A stretch of 64,000 nt of DNA from the NCBI RefSeq assembly GCF_002105155.1, contig NW_019029003.1:124001-188000 (forward strand), given 5' to 3'. The number at the start of each line of letters is the position of its first letter. Position 1 is the first letter of the stretch. The notes under the pieces are model-generated. The model searched no databases. It worked only from the letters and a program-made list of their open reading frames with translations, and had not been told where the DNA came from. Below, one piece after another: positions 10,608-21,595 of this stretch. This DNA is from Lobosporangium transversale (taxonomy: Eukaryota; Mortierellomycota; Mortierellomycetes; Mortierellales; Mortierellaceae). The translations under genes and the position numbers were made by a program.

Positions 10608-13073
10608 TTAGTTACGAAGCAGTTTATTGACCGCCCGCTTAAACTTGAACATGCCACTCTTCTTCTTCGGCAATGATCCGCCTGGACCAACAATCCCGTG
10701 ACCCCAGGATCGAGTGCCATTCTCCTCACCCTCTTCCTCCTCTTCCTCCTCCTCCTCCTCCTCATCATCATCATCAGGGCCAAGACGGATATCAGACTCG
10801 TATGGTGCCTCGTATTCTTCATCATAATCCTCGTAATCATATTCATCATCATAATAAAATTTAGAATTTTGTTTCTCTTCATCATAATTTGGATTACCGA
10901 TCCAGGGTGCCATTGTGACGACGACCTCACTAGGCGTCGGGGTATAGGGTGCATCGAAATACGCGGCATTGTACTCTGGATCGAAATTATGCATCTGGCC
11001 GCCTTTGCCTGCCGCTTTCTTCTTGGCCTGTAGGAGCTTCTTCCTGGCCTTCTTGTCTAATTGTGGTGGTGGTGGTGGTGTCTCGGCCCGTTCAATCGTC
11101 ACGATTGTAATCATGTCTCCAAAGATCACCTTACGGGCTCCATGCACTTCTTTGGATCTAGCACGCGCGATTGGTGTCTTAACTAAGGCTGATTTCGGGC
11201 TACGAGAGGGGCCTAAATACTCATGCCTCGTGCTTGACGACGTAGTTGCGATTGAACCTTGGCTGTACGATCGGAGGCGCTCATTTAGGAAGGGTGCTGG
11301 AGATGGATGTGACTTGAATCCAGAATCTGTCAAATCGAGTTGCGACGTGGATCCATGCATACGATAAAAGCCATCCCTTATTGACGATAATGAATGGTGT
11401 TGGGGATGTGCTTGGTTTGGTCGATGCTGAAGTTGATGCCTATGCTGCGCATGGCCTTGGTGAATATGGTGTGGCTGATTATGCGAGACGCGAGATTCCT
11501 GTCGTTGTCCATGACCATGTCCTATTTCATCTTTGTTGTCATATCCCTTGGTTGTCAAGTTATTTGGCGCGGAACCTTGATGTGGCCAATGGCTAGATGT
11601 CCGTCCCATCCCATGCTGGGATGTACCACTGGAGTGGCTGTGGCTAGAGTCGTTCTTTGTTTGCGAGGACAGGGAGGAGGACGAGTAAGACTGAGGTGCG
11701 TTATAAGTTAGCCCAGATACATTATTTGCTACTGATGACGCAACACGATGTCGGTTCATGGAGGCTTCTACAACCTCCAAGAAACTGTTAGAGTGTCCTA
11801 CGGAGTGTGAGTCTAAGGAGAGCACAGGGGGCTGTGAATTAGTAGCGCTGCTGCCATTCATATTGTGACTGGAGTGTGCTCGTCGAGAGCTGTCCTTTGG
11901 AGGAGGCTCCGGCTTGGTTTCTCTTAAATCGAGCAATGAATCACTGCTATGGTGCTGTCCTTCCCTCCTTACGGACAGTGGATGGAAAGGAGACAGACCT
12001 GAAGATGACGATGATGTGGTCCTTGGTGGAACGGTTGACACTGAAGCCTGCTTAAGTGCCGATGAACAAGGCGCTGCCATATCATCTTTTGGAGGAGGAG
12101 GAGGAGCCTTCCTAGTATAGGCTCGTGAAGAGGGTGAAGAAGACGAGTCGGTCATGGTGAGAGAGTCGCGACTATCACTCGCAATGGCAGATCGTTGATA
12201 TGTGCTGAGTTTCGTAGAGACGGCGCTTGTGGGAGAAGTCAAGGAGAGTCCTGAGAAGCTGTTGTTCCGGTTGCGCTCATATTGGTTGTAGGCAGGTGTC
12301 TCTGGATGTAATTGATTGTTTTTCAAAGTAGTCGTAATAGTGTCTTTTTCCCGCTGTTTATTTGGGCGCAGGTCCGGTGGTGTAGGTGGCTGTATGGATT
12401 CAAAGATCCTTGATCCAGGTGCTGAGGACAAGGATGATGCGGGTGAGGCAGATAGTGATGAGACAGGATCTTCATCCGAGTAACAATACTTGTCCAGAAT
12501 ATCACCAAAATAGCTGTCTCCTTCGTCCTCGTAAGTGTCATGGAAGTTACTGCTCTTCAAAAAGTCGAGGCTCTTTTTGATTTCGTTGCCCTGTTTGTGT
12601 GTTTGGTCTTTTTGGTCTTTATTGTTTTGAAATGATTTCTGGGATAGGCTCCTGTGAAGTGCTTGACTATGTCGAATGCTGTCCTGCAAAGAAGACTCAT
12701 TCATGACCTCGATCTCGGTCGCAGGAATGATTCGAAAGTCTCTGTTCGATCTCCTGTTGACAGGTCTGGGTGGTTCCTGCAAATCAACACCTGAGTCAAG
12801 CTGACGTGCATCGACAAAGCTGCTCGCAAGAGAGACAGTAGATGGAGAGGATGGCAAAGAAGACGAGGCGATGACAGAAGTCATTGAGTGGTTATCGAGC
12901 AAAGAGAGTTGAGAGACTGACGAACCAAGTGAATTCACCCCTACTGAGTCTGGAATGGGTCGCTTTGCGCGCTGGGGTCGAAAGGGCGCGTGCGCATGGG
13001 CGTCACGGGATGCAGAGTGGTCGTTAACTAGGTGATGTCGGGTGAGGTTGTCATGGCGGTTGCGTCCCGACAT
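10608..13073 (-). CDS. Hypothetical protein, Ser/His-rich with acidic C-terminal region
   Basis: A single exon of 821 residues. I chose ATG 13073 (MSGRNRHDN) because the frame upstream of it is a pyrimidine-rich, low-complexity leader that also contains a homopolymer. Most of the protein is predicted disordered: Ser/Thr-rich N-terminal half, a KAPPPPPKDD proline stretch, a His/Gln-rich segment, and a conserved-looking basic stretch DKKARKKLLQAKKKAAGKGG. Next come Tyr/Asp/Glu-rich sequence and a run of about 11 Glu. The last 16 residues, GMFKFKRAVNKLLRN and neighbours, form a basic amphipathic helix that could bind membrane. I recognise no domain, so no function is assigned. It lies convergent to the CxxC gene. 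Confidence 0.7.
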   Translation of the reverse strand: MSGRNRHDNLTRHHLVNDHSASRDAHAHAPFRPQRAKRPIPDSVGVNSLGSSVSQLSLLDNHSMTSVIASSSLPSSPSTVSLASSFVDARQLDSGVDLQEPPRPVNRRSNRDFRIIPATEIEVMNESSLQDSIRHSQALHRSLSQKSFQNNKDQKDQTHKQGNEIKKSLDFLKSSNFHDTYEDEGDSYFGDILDKYCYSDEDPVSSLSASPASSLSSAPGSRIFESIQPPTPPDLRPNKQREKDTITTTLKNNQLHPETPAYNQYERNRNNSFSGLSLTSPTSAVSTKLSTYQRSAIASDSRDSLTMTDSSSSPSSRAYTRKAPPPPPKDDMAAPCSSALKQASVSTVPPRTTSSSSSGLSPFHPLSVRREGQHHSSDSLLDLRETKPEPPPKDSSRRAHSSHNMNGSSATNSQPPVLSLDSHSVGHSNSFLEVVEASMNRHRVASSVANNVSGLTYNAPQSYSSSSLSSQTKNDSSHSHSSGTSQHGMGRTSSHWPHQGSAPNNLTTKGYDNKDEIGHGHGQRQESRVSHNQPHHIHQGHAQHRHQLQHRPNQAHPQHHSLSSIRDGFYRMHGSTSQLDLTDSGFKSHPSPAPFLNERLRSYSQGSIATTSSSTRHEYLGPSRSPKSALVKTPIARARSKEVHGARKVIFGDMITIVTIERAETPPPPPQLDKKARKKLLQAKKKAAGKGGQMHNFDPEYNAAYFDAPYTPTPSEVVVTMAPWIGNPNYDEEKQNSKFYYDDEYDYEDYDEEYEAPYESDIRLGPDDDDEEEEEEEEEEEGEENGTRSWGHGIVGPGGSLPKKKSGMFKFKRAVNKLLRN

Positions 13074-15846
13074 TGAATCTCTGAGAAGTAAGGGAGAACG
13101 AGAGGAAGAGATGATAAAAGGGAGCAAGGGAGAAAGAGAGAGAGAAAGGGAGGTAAGAGGGTAAGGAAGAGGAAGGAAGAAGGATGGATTTAAAGAGGAA
13201 GGAATAAGAATAAGAATGATGAAATGGAAATGAGAGACGAGCAGAATAAAGCGACAAAGCGCTCTCTCATCCTTTATTGTTTTTTTTTTTTTTTTTTTTT
13301 TTTGAAGGCTCTCGCCAATCAAGTACACAGATTGAGTACATACTTCAACATCACACACATCAGGGCAGGCGTTTGGCAATATACACTTCAGTAGTGTTAG
13401 TGTTAATTACTCGGATTGTGTTTGTGGCACCCATTTTTATTTTCAACATGGAATGGTGGTGTGTGAGCAATTTGCGCCTCTAAAACATAAACACACAACT
13501 CGCACAAATGGATAGGAAGGTGAAGGAAGTGACTAGGAGGATCAACCAGTCTTTAGTGTAGTGGTATGTGTATTTTTATGTCAGTTGAGCAGGAATAGTT
13601 TCTTTTCTTCTTTTTTTTTTTTAAGAGCAAAGATAAAATGCGTCATTTCAAAAAAAATAAAAAAAAAAAAGAGATGCAGGAACACAAGGAGCTAGAAACA
13701 AGGTGAGATTTTTTGGGTTATCAAATCTGACTACCATCTATCCCCGCAAAACGTTGTCAAGGGGTTAGTGAACAAGAGAAGTATGTTAAATGAGAGCAGA
13801 CAATAAAAGTCGTGTAACATCGTAACATCTTCTGCTAGGTCGACATTCTACTGTATTTATCATTTTTGCAAGAAACATTTTTGCTGATTATAATAAATTT
13901 GTATGTCCACATGAGTACATCACTCATAATGTTAATTTATGCGCATACTTTTTTTTTTTTTTTTTTTTTTATAATTCCTAAGCAATGCAATGCCAAAGTG
14001 CTGTGCCTCTCTCAATTATGCCTTTTCTAAGCATATACACCTTATTTTCTATTTTGTCATAAACGCTGCGCCAGATTCAGCATGCATTGTTCCTTACATT
14101 TTTCAAAGGCACTGCCACAGGGGAACGGCGCTTTATCAAATACACTTGTGATCATTGGGTGCCACCATTTTTGGGTTCAAAGTTTTGTATAAAAACCGGA
14201 ACATTGGGAGCTTTTCTTTAATCCACTTTTTTCACCTCTTCCCTCTTCCATCCCTAACCCATGATATTAGCACTCACAGTCCAGAACACACCTCTTTTTT
14301 ATTTGCAGCTGACTTGCGCCCTCGTACTTCAGATTTATGTCAACACCCATATTCCAATCTGTGGCACTCAGAACTAAAGAAAAATAGTTGTTTCAATTAC
14401 TCATTCCTCCCTGCCACATCTGATAAGGACCCTTCGGATTTACCGCTACTTTAGCATCCCCGCCGATCTTGCCTTCCCCACCTCGTTCACTCATACTCTA
14501 CATCGGACACATCATTGACAAGGCTCCAAAACAGCAGGTTATATTGCTCCACCGCCTGGCACCTTCAAAACTTAAAGATCCTTCGCCTCTTTTATAAAAA
14601 AAGAAAACACTGTAGGTATACATATGATCAAGAAGCCAATCATCAGTTGATAATTTAATAATATTTTTTTTTAAGTGTAATTTACATAACTCTTTTATTT
14701 TTTAGTCTACCCAGTCGTTCATTCATTCTGTGGCCACACTCGCCCCTTTCTCCTCTATCCTCCGCTCCTTGCTAATTGTATGGCCCTCAGTTTCGTATTC
14801 TCCAGCTTGAACTCCTGAAAAAAAAATATGTGCTTTGCACTTTCATCTTCATAGCACCCCCTTATTAGCTTTTTTTTTTTTGTGATTTGTGCGTGAATAA
14901 GTTATCGTGACCCCGTGATTCACCCAGTTGATGATATTTTATCTTCACACTTTTAACACTGCGCTTTCTATTTCTCCTTCCACATCCATTCTCATCCTCT
15001 TCTCTCTTCTCTCTTCTCCCTTCTCTCTTCCTCTCTCTCACTTACTCTGTCTTCCCACCATTGCCATACCATTCGCTCAGGTGACACTCAACATTACCCT
15101 CTGTGCTTGTTCTCAACGACCTTCTGCCGTGCTCTCCGGTACAACACTCATTCTTTTGCCACTGTTGTCTCTTTCGCCACTGTTTTTGCAACCTCGTTTC
15201 TTTTTCTTTTTGTTCTCTTCCACACCTATCCTTCCCCTACGCCTTCGTCCATCATTTGCAAATTATCTCGCACCTGTCCTTTGCTACCTATACTCTCACA
15301 AAACCATCTCCAACTTTTGCACCCCGTTCAGGTACCCTAACCTTTCTTCCTCTGCTACAAATATTCTCTCCCAGACTGTTTACACTGCTTCATCTGGTAC
15401 ATCCTCTGCCTCTTATTATATTCTCTTTCAACTGGGTTGTTCCCTTTTGACGATGTTAGAGATGTCACTCTGACCGATACTCTGCCAATTCTCCTGTCTT
15501 TTTTCTTTCTTCGTCCCCCTTATCGCAAAAAAAAAAAAAAAAAAATCTGTCCTCCCACGCTTCATCTATTTGAATGTGTTCGTGGTTGCCCTATGCACTT
15601 CTTCATCCTCAACTCTAAAACTTCCTTTTTTATTCTTGTCGTCCATCCAGTTGTACCCGGTATCTGTGGATCTGCTTCCTTCTCTTCATTCCCATCGCCA
15701 TACGCTACAAACCGTGCGATTGCGCTCCGCAACCGCGCCGCAGGCAGAAAGAAAAAGAAGAAAACAAAAAAAAAAAAAAAAAAAAAAAAAAAGAAAAAGA
15801 AAAAGAAAAAAAGCAAAAAGTCTTGTCCTGTACCTTTATTTGCCGC
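13074..15846. other. Long intergenic region, partly coding-like
   Basis: About 2.8 kb between two divergent genes. It has T tracts at about 13280-13303 and 13950-13970, a TATAAAAA element at 14188-14195, and CT-rich low-complexity sequence from 14940 to 15500. The block 14263-14590 has higher complexity and short open frames but no consistent gene model. The CT-rich part probably belongs to the promoter and leader of the winged-helix gene. Confidence 0.45.
14188..14195 (+). promoter_or_regulatory. TATA-like element
   Basis: TATAAAAA followed about 40 bp later by CT-rich sequence, as in fungal promoters. No confirmed gene starts directly downstream. Confidence 0.25.
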
Positions 15847-18800
15847 ATGTCCACCTCATCCTCGGCTGACAGGACGGCTTATCTTGGTAAGGTCCTATGA
15901 ATAAAGATAAAAGTAGTGTTCTCTTTCTCCTTTATAAGACGGATATACGTTAACATCATACTCTACTACTTCCTGTTACCTTTTCTGTTACCAGTCTCAG
16001 CCATCCAGGCGATTCTATCATCAGAGCCAGCAGGCCTGACATCACGCGATATCGCTCATCGCCTGGTGATCATGCAGGCACCATACTCATCGTCATCTTC
16101 AGGATCGTTCATAAAGGTAAGCAAAATTCACTCTCTGAGGACACAGGGCACAGGACATTTTTCAGTGCATTTTTTTTATATTAGTCTATTAGTCTACCGT
16201 CAAACGTGGCACACATATCGTCATTGGTGTCCTGGGTTGATAGCATGCCAAAATCACTCTCCCCTGCGGAGCAAACAAGCACACATTCACATACACTGTC
16301 AGCATGCATTCTTTACTTGTCTGTTACTGCCCTTTCCCACATTCATTGGTAACAAATACCAGCGGATTGGACAGGACAAATTTCATCTTTATTTACGTCC
16401 ATACACTCATAACTGTACGTAGAGCCAACATCATTAATCGCCAAAAAAAGAACAGGACGACTAAAAGCATAGTGCATGGGGCCCTTGAAGAGAGTGCAGG
16501 ACAGGACGAAAGGGGAAGGGTTGCAGTTATAAATGAATCACAGTGTGATTTTTTTTTTTTTTTTTTTTTTTTTTTGGACCATCAGATGACCACTTGGCCA
16601 ATTTTTTATTATCTGTATCCGTTTATTATTGGGGGATGCATGTCCCAAACTCTCACTTCTAGTAAACCTTCTGATGCAGAGTATAGTTTACAACTTTACA
16701 GATATGGGCGCAACCGTTGGCCTGATAGAAAGCATATGCTGCCAGACTTGACAAACAACGTACGTTGTTTTGAGACTGGTATCATGGGCAAACCTTTATC
16801 CTACCCTACACTTTTTAATATTACCTTTATTACCTTCCTTTCAACCCTCTTTATCAACACTAATGATGAAAGTTTCTTGTCCTCTTTCTTTAATTTATGA
16901 TGAATAGAGAGTACAAAGGATCTTATCCATGTACAATGCAAATGCGAAATCAAATAGAGGAAACTGTTTCCGGTATATCCATGACATAGGAGTCTGGACA
17001 TTAAACAAATCACATTCACAGGATGCAGCGGATTTTCTTTCAGGGATTTTACCCACACCACAGACCAAAAAGATACCCTCGTTTCAGCTTTCCAGGAATA
17101 CAAGTATGACCACTACCACTGTGACACCCACGCCTAGTCAATCATCTGTCAGCGTAATATCGTCTGCTGTAGGTAGTTCCCTAACTACAGGCATCATGGA
17201 GCAGGTTAGCACTTGGAGGACCGGCGGAGACACAGATGACGATGATGAAGCCAGTTTAGAGATATATTCCAACCCCTCCATGAACCGATCGTCCTTTCCA
17301 TCACAAATATCCAGCGGAGGGTCACTCTTGAACGGAATGGAGATCATGCCCACACTTCACCAACTTCAGTTCCCACAGCATCCTCTGGACCAGCATGATG
17401 ACAGTTTGTTTCAACACAATGCTTCACTCAGCGATATCATGCCGCCACCTTCATCCACGGCTTCATACCGCCGTCATTCAGTATCGTCTCATCAACAGCG
17501 GCCTTTCAGCAGGGTTAAGAGACCTAGCCAGGACGATAATGTCGGCGATCAATTTGTTCCGAGCACGACACGTGCATCCTATCATGCCATGACGGCTGAT
17601 ATTCTTGCAAGGGGGGTAAATCGGCAAACCGAAGGTAGATTTCAAGGCGGGATGGTAAGTGCCATTGACATCCCTGGCGAACATGGTTCTGCGCACACCC
17701 CCACCCCAAAATCAGGGTTTCCATCGCCTCAATCAACTGCTCCATCACCTCGATCTACGCCTGTTCAGAACTTCATCCAGCCATCCCAATCTGGGTCTAT
17801 CAGAGGTGATGCAGAGACTCACCATCGTCAGCCCTCAAGTCACTCTGGACAGCTGCGCCTCTCACCAAACCAGCTAGAGAAGCTGGAGAACTCGCGGCAA
17901 CGGCCTCAGAGTCGAAAAAGCATGGATGAAGCCGGTATTGAGGACGAAGATGAGCCTATGCAGCGGGAGCAACCAAAGCAGCCCCATGCACCATCGCCAG
18001 GATTCATGAAAGAGGATTTACGCTTACGGGATCTAGGTGCCAGCCTTCAAAAGTCGCTTTCCTTTAATGGAGATGATGAATATGAAGAACTCCAACAGGA
18101 CGAAGAACCCTTATCAAACCAAGCAAGGGTTCTTTCTGTCCGTCATCACCCTTATTTACCGCGGTCCAGAGGAGACAGCGCTCCCCAACGAATTGGACAC
18201 GATCGTCAGGCACAAAGACCTCAGTTTGAGAGCCTTTTCCGTGACAGGAAAGGGAAGGCGCGTGCGCTTGAAGAAGATCGAGAAATTATTGGCAAGACCC
18301 CTGTATTGCTAAATGCCATCAATACGAGTCAGACCAATATATTGTCTGAGCTTCAGACAGCACAACGTGGGTACCAAGATGAGCTAGCTCATTTTCGTGA
18401 AGAGCTCTATGCGTCTCTTCAGATGGCGTTTACAAGGTTGGCTGATCAGGTAGAAGGTGTTGGGCGTGCAGTAGTGTCTGTCGAGAATGCTCAGCGTGAG
18501 ACTGCCAAGCAGCTTGGCCTTAGCATTGGAAGCGCTATGGGCGATGGCTTCTCGAAAATGACGGATACACTTCAGCAACAGGTACAGCAACAGATACAGC
18601 AGCAGATCCAACAAGCCCTGCTCCCGTACCAAATGAGTGTCTCTCGTCCAGCGTCCATCCGACAAGGATCTCCCTTCTCAACAAGTCCGAGCCAAACTTT
18701 AGGTGGTCCGGCTGCTATCACTGGCCCGGCCTCGTCCACCTATACATCTTTTGGAGGATACGGATCTGGTGCGAGCACTTCTCGGCAAAATTTTGGATCT

Positions 18801-18989
18801 GGCCATGGGAGTCGGGAAGGAGCCATTTGGCGACGCAGTAGTGAGCAAGACCTGCAAGGTGTTCGTAATGATTATGATGAGGATGAGGATGATCTTGGTC
18901 GAGGCAAGCGAAGAGCAGTAGAGCGTCCTCGATCAACATCAGGATCTCGCAGGACGATTGACCGACCCCGAAGGGACTTTGAGAACTAG
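15847..18989 (+). CDS. Large disordered protein with likely N-terminal winged-helix domain
   Basis: Model: exons 15847-15886, 16001-16116 (alternative acceptor at 15992, same phase) and 16908-18989; about 745 residues, all phases agree. Residues 1-85 read as a winged helix split by introns: a first helix (AIQAILSSEPAG), LTSRDIAHRL, then after the 791-nt intron RVQRILSMYNA, basic residues, and a closing GVWTLN strand. This resembles DNA-binding wHTH folds, by inference only. The middle is Ser/Pro/Gln-rich and disordered. Near residues 520-600 a predicted coiled coil (ELAHFREELYASLQMAFTRL) is followed by Gln-rich QQQVQQQIQQQIQQ. The tail is rich in Arg, Ser and Asp. A transcriptional or chromatin role is plausible but unproven. 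Further 5' exons cannot be excluded. Confidence 0.65.
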
Positions 18990-20151
18990 GTCTTGACCGC
19001 TTATTCATCCGAATATTTTTTATGAGGAGCATGTGCAAAAGAGAGTGAGAAAGAGAGAGAAGAAGAGAAAGAGTGGCACAGCGCGTTGCTTTTATTTTAT
19101 TTTTTTTTTGTTTTGTTTTTATTTTTTATCTTTCTTTTCTTTTTCTTTTTTTTTTTCCCTTTCTGACTTTCTGAACGACTTGTACCATTTCGTATCTGTA
19201 TTGGCTTTGTTTTCTTTTCATTATTGTATCTCCTTAGAGAAAGAGTATTGTTTACAGTCAGATCTTTCTTTGTTTTTGTACAATTTACTTTTTCTTTCTT
19301 CTGTTTTGTTTATTACTATTTCATTTTGACAATCCACTTTTTGCCTTTGCCTTTGCCTTTTTTGTTCTATTTCATTTTGTTTTTGTGCATGTGTTGTACA
19401 AGTATTTTGTAAATATTAGCCATTGCCCTGTTCCGTCATCTTTTTTTTTTTTTTTACAATCTTCATCTCTCTCTCGTTAATCCTCTCTGGTTGTGGTGTC
19501 CATACCATAAAAATAGTGAAAATAAAAAAGAATAACAATAATATCAATATCACTCATATCATTCATATCATCCATATCATCCATATCATTGTCATCAGAC
19601 TAGCTTGCTACAGCCCATGCTTGACGTTGCAGAGGATCAACTCCGATAAATTCACAGATCTTAGTGCGCATTTGACCATCCGTTGTAAAAAAACGTTTTT
19701 TGAAGCGAGGCTGTGTTGTTTGTCTCATCCTTTTTTTTTTTTTTTTTACATCTTGGCAACGGAGTGAATGAAGCCTAGCGCAGTAATGACGCCTATCCTT
19801 GGCTTGTCTTTGGTAGAAAACATTGATATATTTATGGCACTTCTCTCATTTAAAACATGCGTTCAAGGAATAAACTTATACTGAATCTGCACTGGGGACA
19901 AGAAAGGGAAAGGGTTTGGGCTGTTCTTTTTTTTTTTTTTTTTTTTTTTTTTGGTTTGTGCACACAATACAATTATTTTTTGATTAATGGTCCCTTTCAC
20001 TTCTTTCAGACGCATCTTGTCTTCCATTTACTAGAAAGCATCTCTTGCACACACACACTTGCTAGACATTCATTTCATTTTACTTCTCATTAAGGAAAAG
20101 AGGAATAGAGGTGACCAAGAACTTTGAGACATCTATAAACTTTGAGGGGCC
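18990..20151. other. Intergenic, T-rich
   Basis: Very T-rich sequence after the winged-helix gene, a CATATCAT-type tandem repeat (19553-19592), T tracts at 19440-19455, 19732-19747 and 19927-19951, then the leader of the next gene. No coding region is supported. Confidence 0.55.
19553..19592. repeat. CATATCAT(C/T) tandem repeat
   Basis: Four to five imperfect 8-9 bp units alternating CATATCATT and CATATCATC, in non-coding DNA. Confidence 0.7.
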
Positions 20152-21559
20152 ATGGGAAACTCACCGTCGACTCCTGGTCAGCCTGAGAACCCAAGCAGTA
20201 GCTCTGGCAAGAACAGTTCAACAACAACAGGCAAACAAAGTCAACAACTAACACACCTGGGAGTCCCAGCAGCAACAGGCTCAGCGTCATCAACAACAAT
20301 AGCAGCAACTACAAACCCTACAGCTGGATCCACACGTGGTTCTCACTCCAATATTCCAATTCAATCAGCAGTCAGGCCTACCCCAGCTCCTTATATGCCA
20401 ACGACACAGCATCGTCCTGCTCAACGCGCTCCTCTCCCTCCTCCTCCTCCTCCTCCCCCTAACCAGCAGTCGCCACAGCGGAGACCAGTTTCGCAATATA
20501 TCCCTCTCACATCATATCAACCTTCCCATAATAATAATAGTAATAATCAGGCTCAATCACAATCTCGTCCGCCGTCAGGAACCCGGGGCCGGCAAATAAG
20601 TGAACAATCAACTCGCTTTACAGCGTCACAGTCAGATGCACAGCCTGGAGACGATGAAATCCCTACTATAGTGCTGCAAGAGCAGATGGAGGCCATGTTG
20701 ATTGAAATCGCTACTACAGAATCCAGGGTACGAGAGCTGCGAGAGGAGCTTGATACGTTCCAGAGTCATCCCATCTTTAAGGAGATGATGGTCGTTTGGT
20801 TGGTATCCCTCTCGCCTGGTGACTACTCTCTGCAACAGCTAGATAAGCTCAAGCAGAATGCGCTCACTACTTGGAAGCCTGTCCTTAATACATTTATTCA
20901 GGATAACTCGAGTGGTCGGAAGTTGAGTGAGATTGACGTGCGGCTCTTCGACACTATTATTCAGGACGTAATTTCTCATGCTGATATGATAGCCGGATCA
21001 ACAATGGGACCGGAAGAGTTGATTCAAAATCTTATTCAAATCGCCCACTCTGAACTAGAGAATGCTCGCAAATCTCTAGAGCGGAACAGGAATGCTTTTC
21101 AGGAGTGTCAGCTAACGTTACAGGCTCGTGGAGTTATTCCTGAGGCTGTTCTAGAGATGCAACGCCAGATGGAAGAGGAGCAACGAAAGGAACAGGAGGC
21201 TAAACGAGTTAAGGAACAGCGACAACGAGAGCTAGAGCAACGCCTGCGAGAAGAAGAGCGGATAAAGGATCTGGAGCTACAGCGTGAGCGTGCTAGACGG
21301 TTAGAAGAACTTGAAGAGGAGCAACGGAGAAGAGATGAAGCTCGCCGAATAAATCAAGAGGAAGTCCGTAAGAATCAAGAAGAAATGCTTCGAATGCTCG
21401 AAGCCAAATCAGGCCGATTAACTTCGACATCCATGGCACAGTCAAATAGCCAAGCAACTAACCATGTCATTGGACGACCCAAAGCAAGTTCAGGTAAACC
21501 CATTCGATAGCCTCTGACATCAGGCTCATCGGGATTAACTACTGGACCATAGTCTTATA

Positions 21560-21595
<36 letters not shown>

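Noticed and set aside
14928-15473. 181-codon plus-strand frame
   Set aside because: CT-rich low-complexity sequence gives Leu/Ser/Phe in all three frames; no domain. More likely a promoter or leader.
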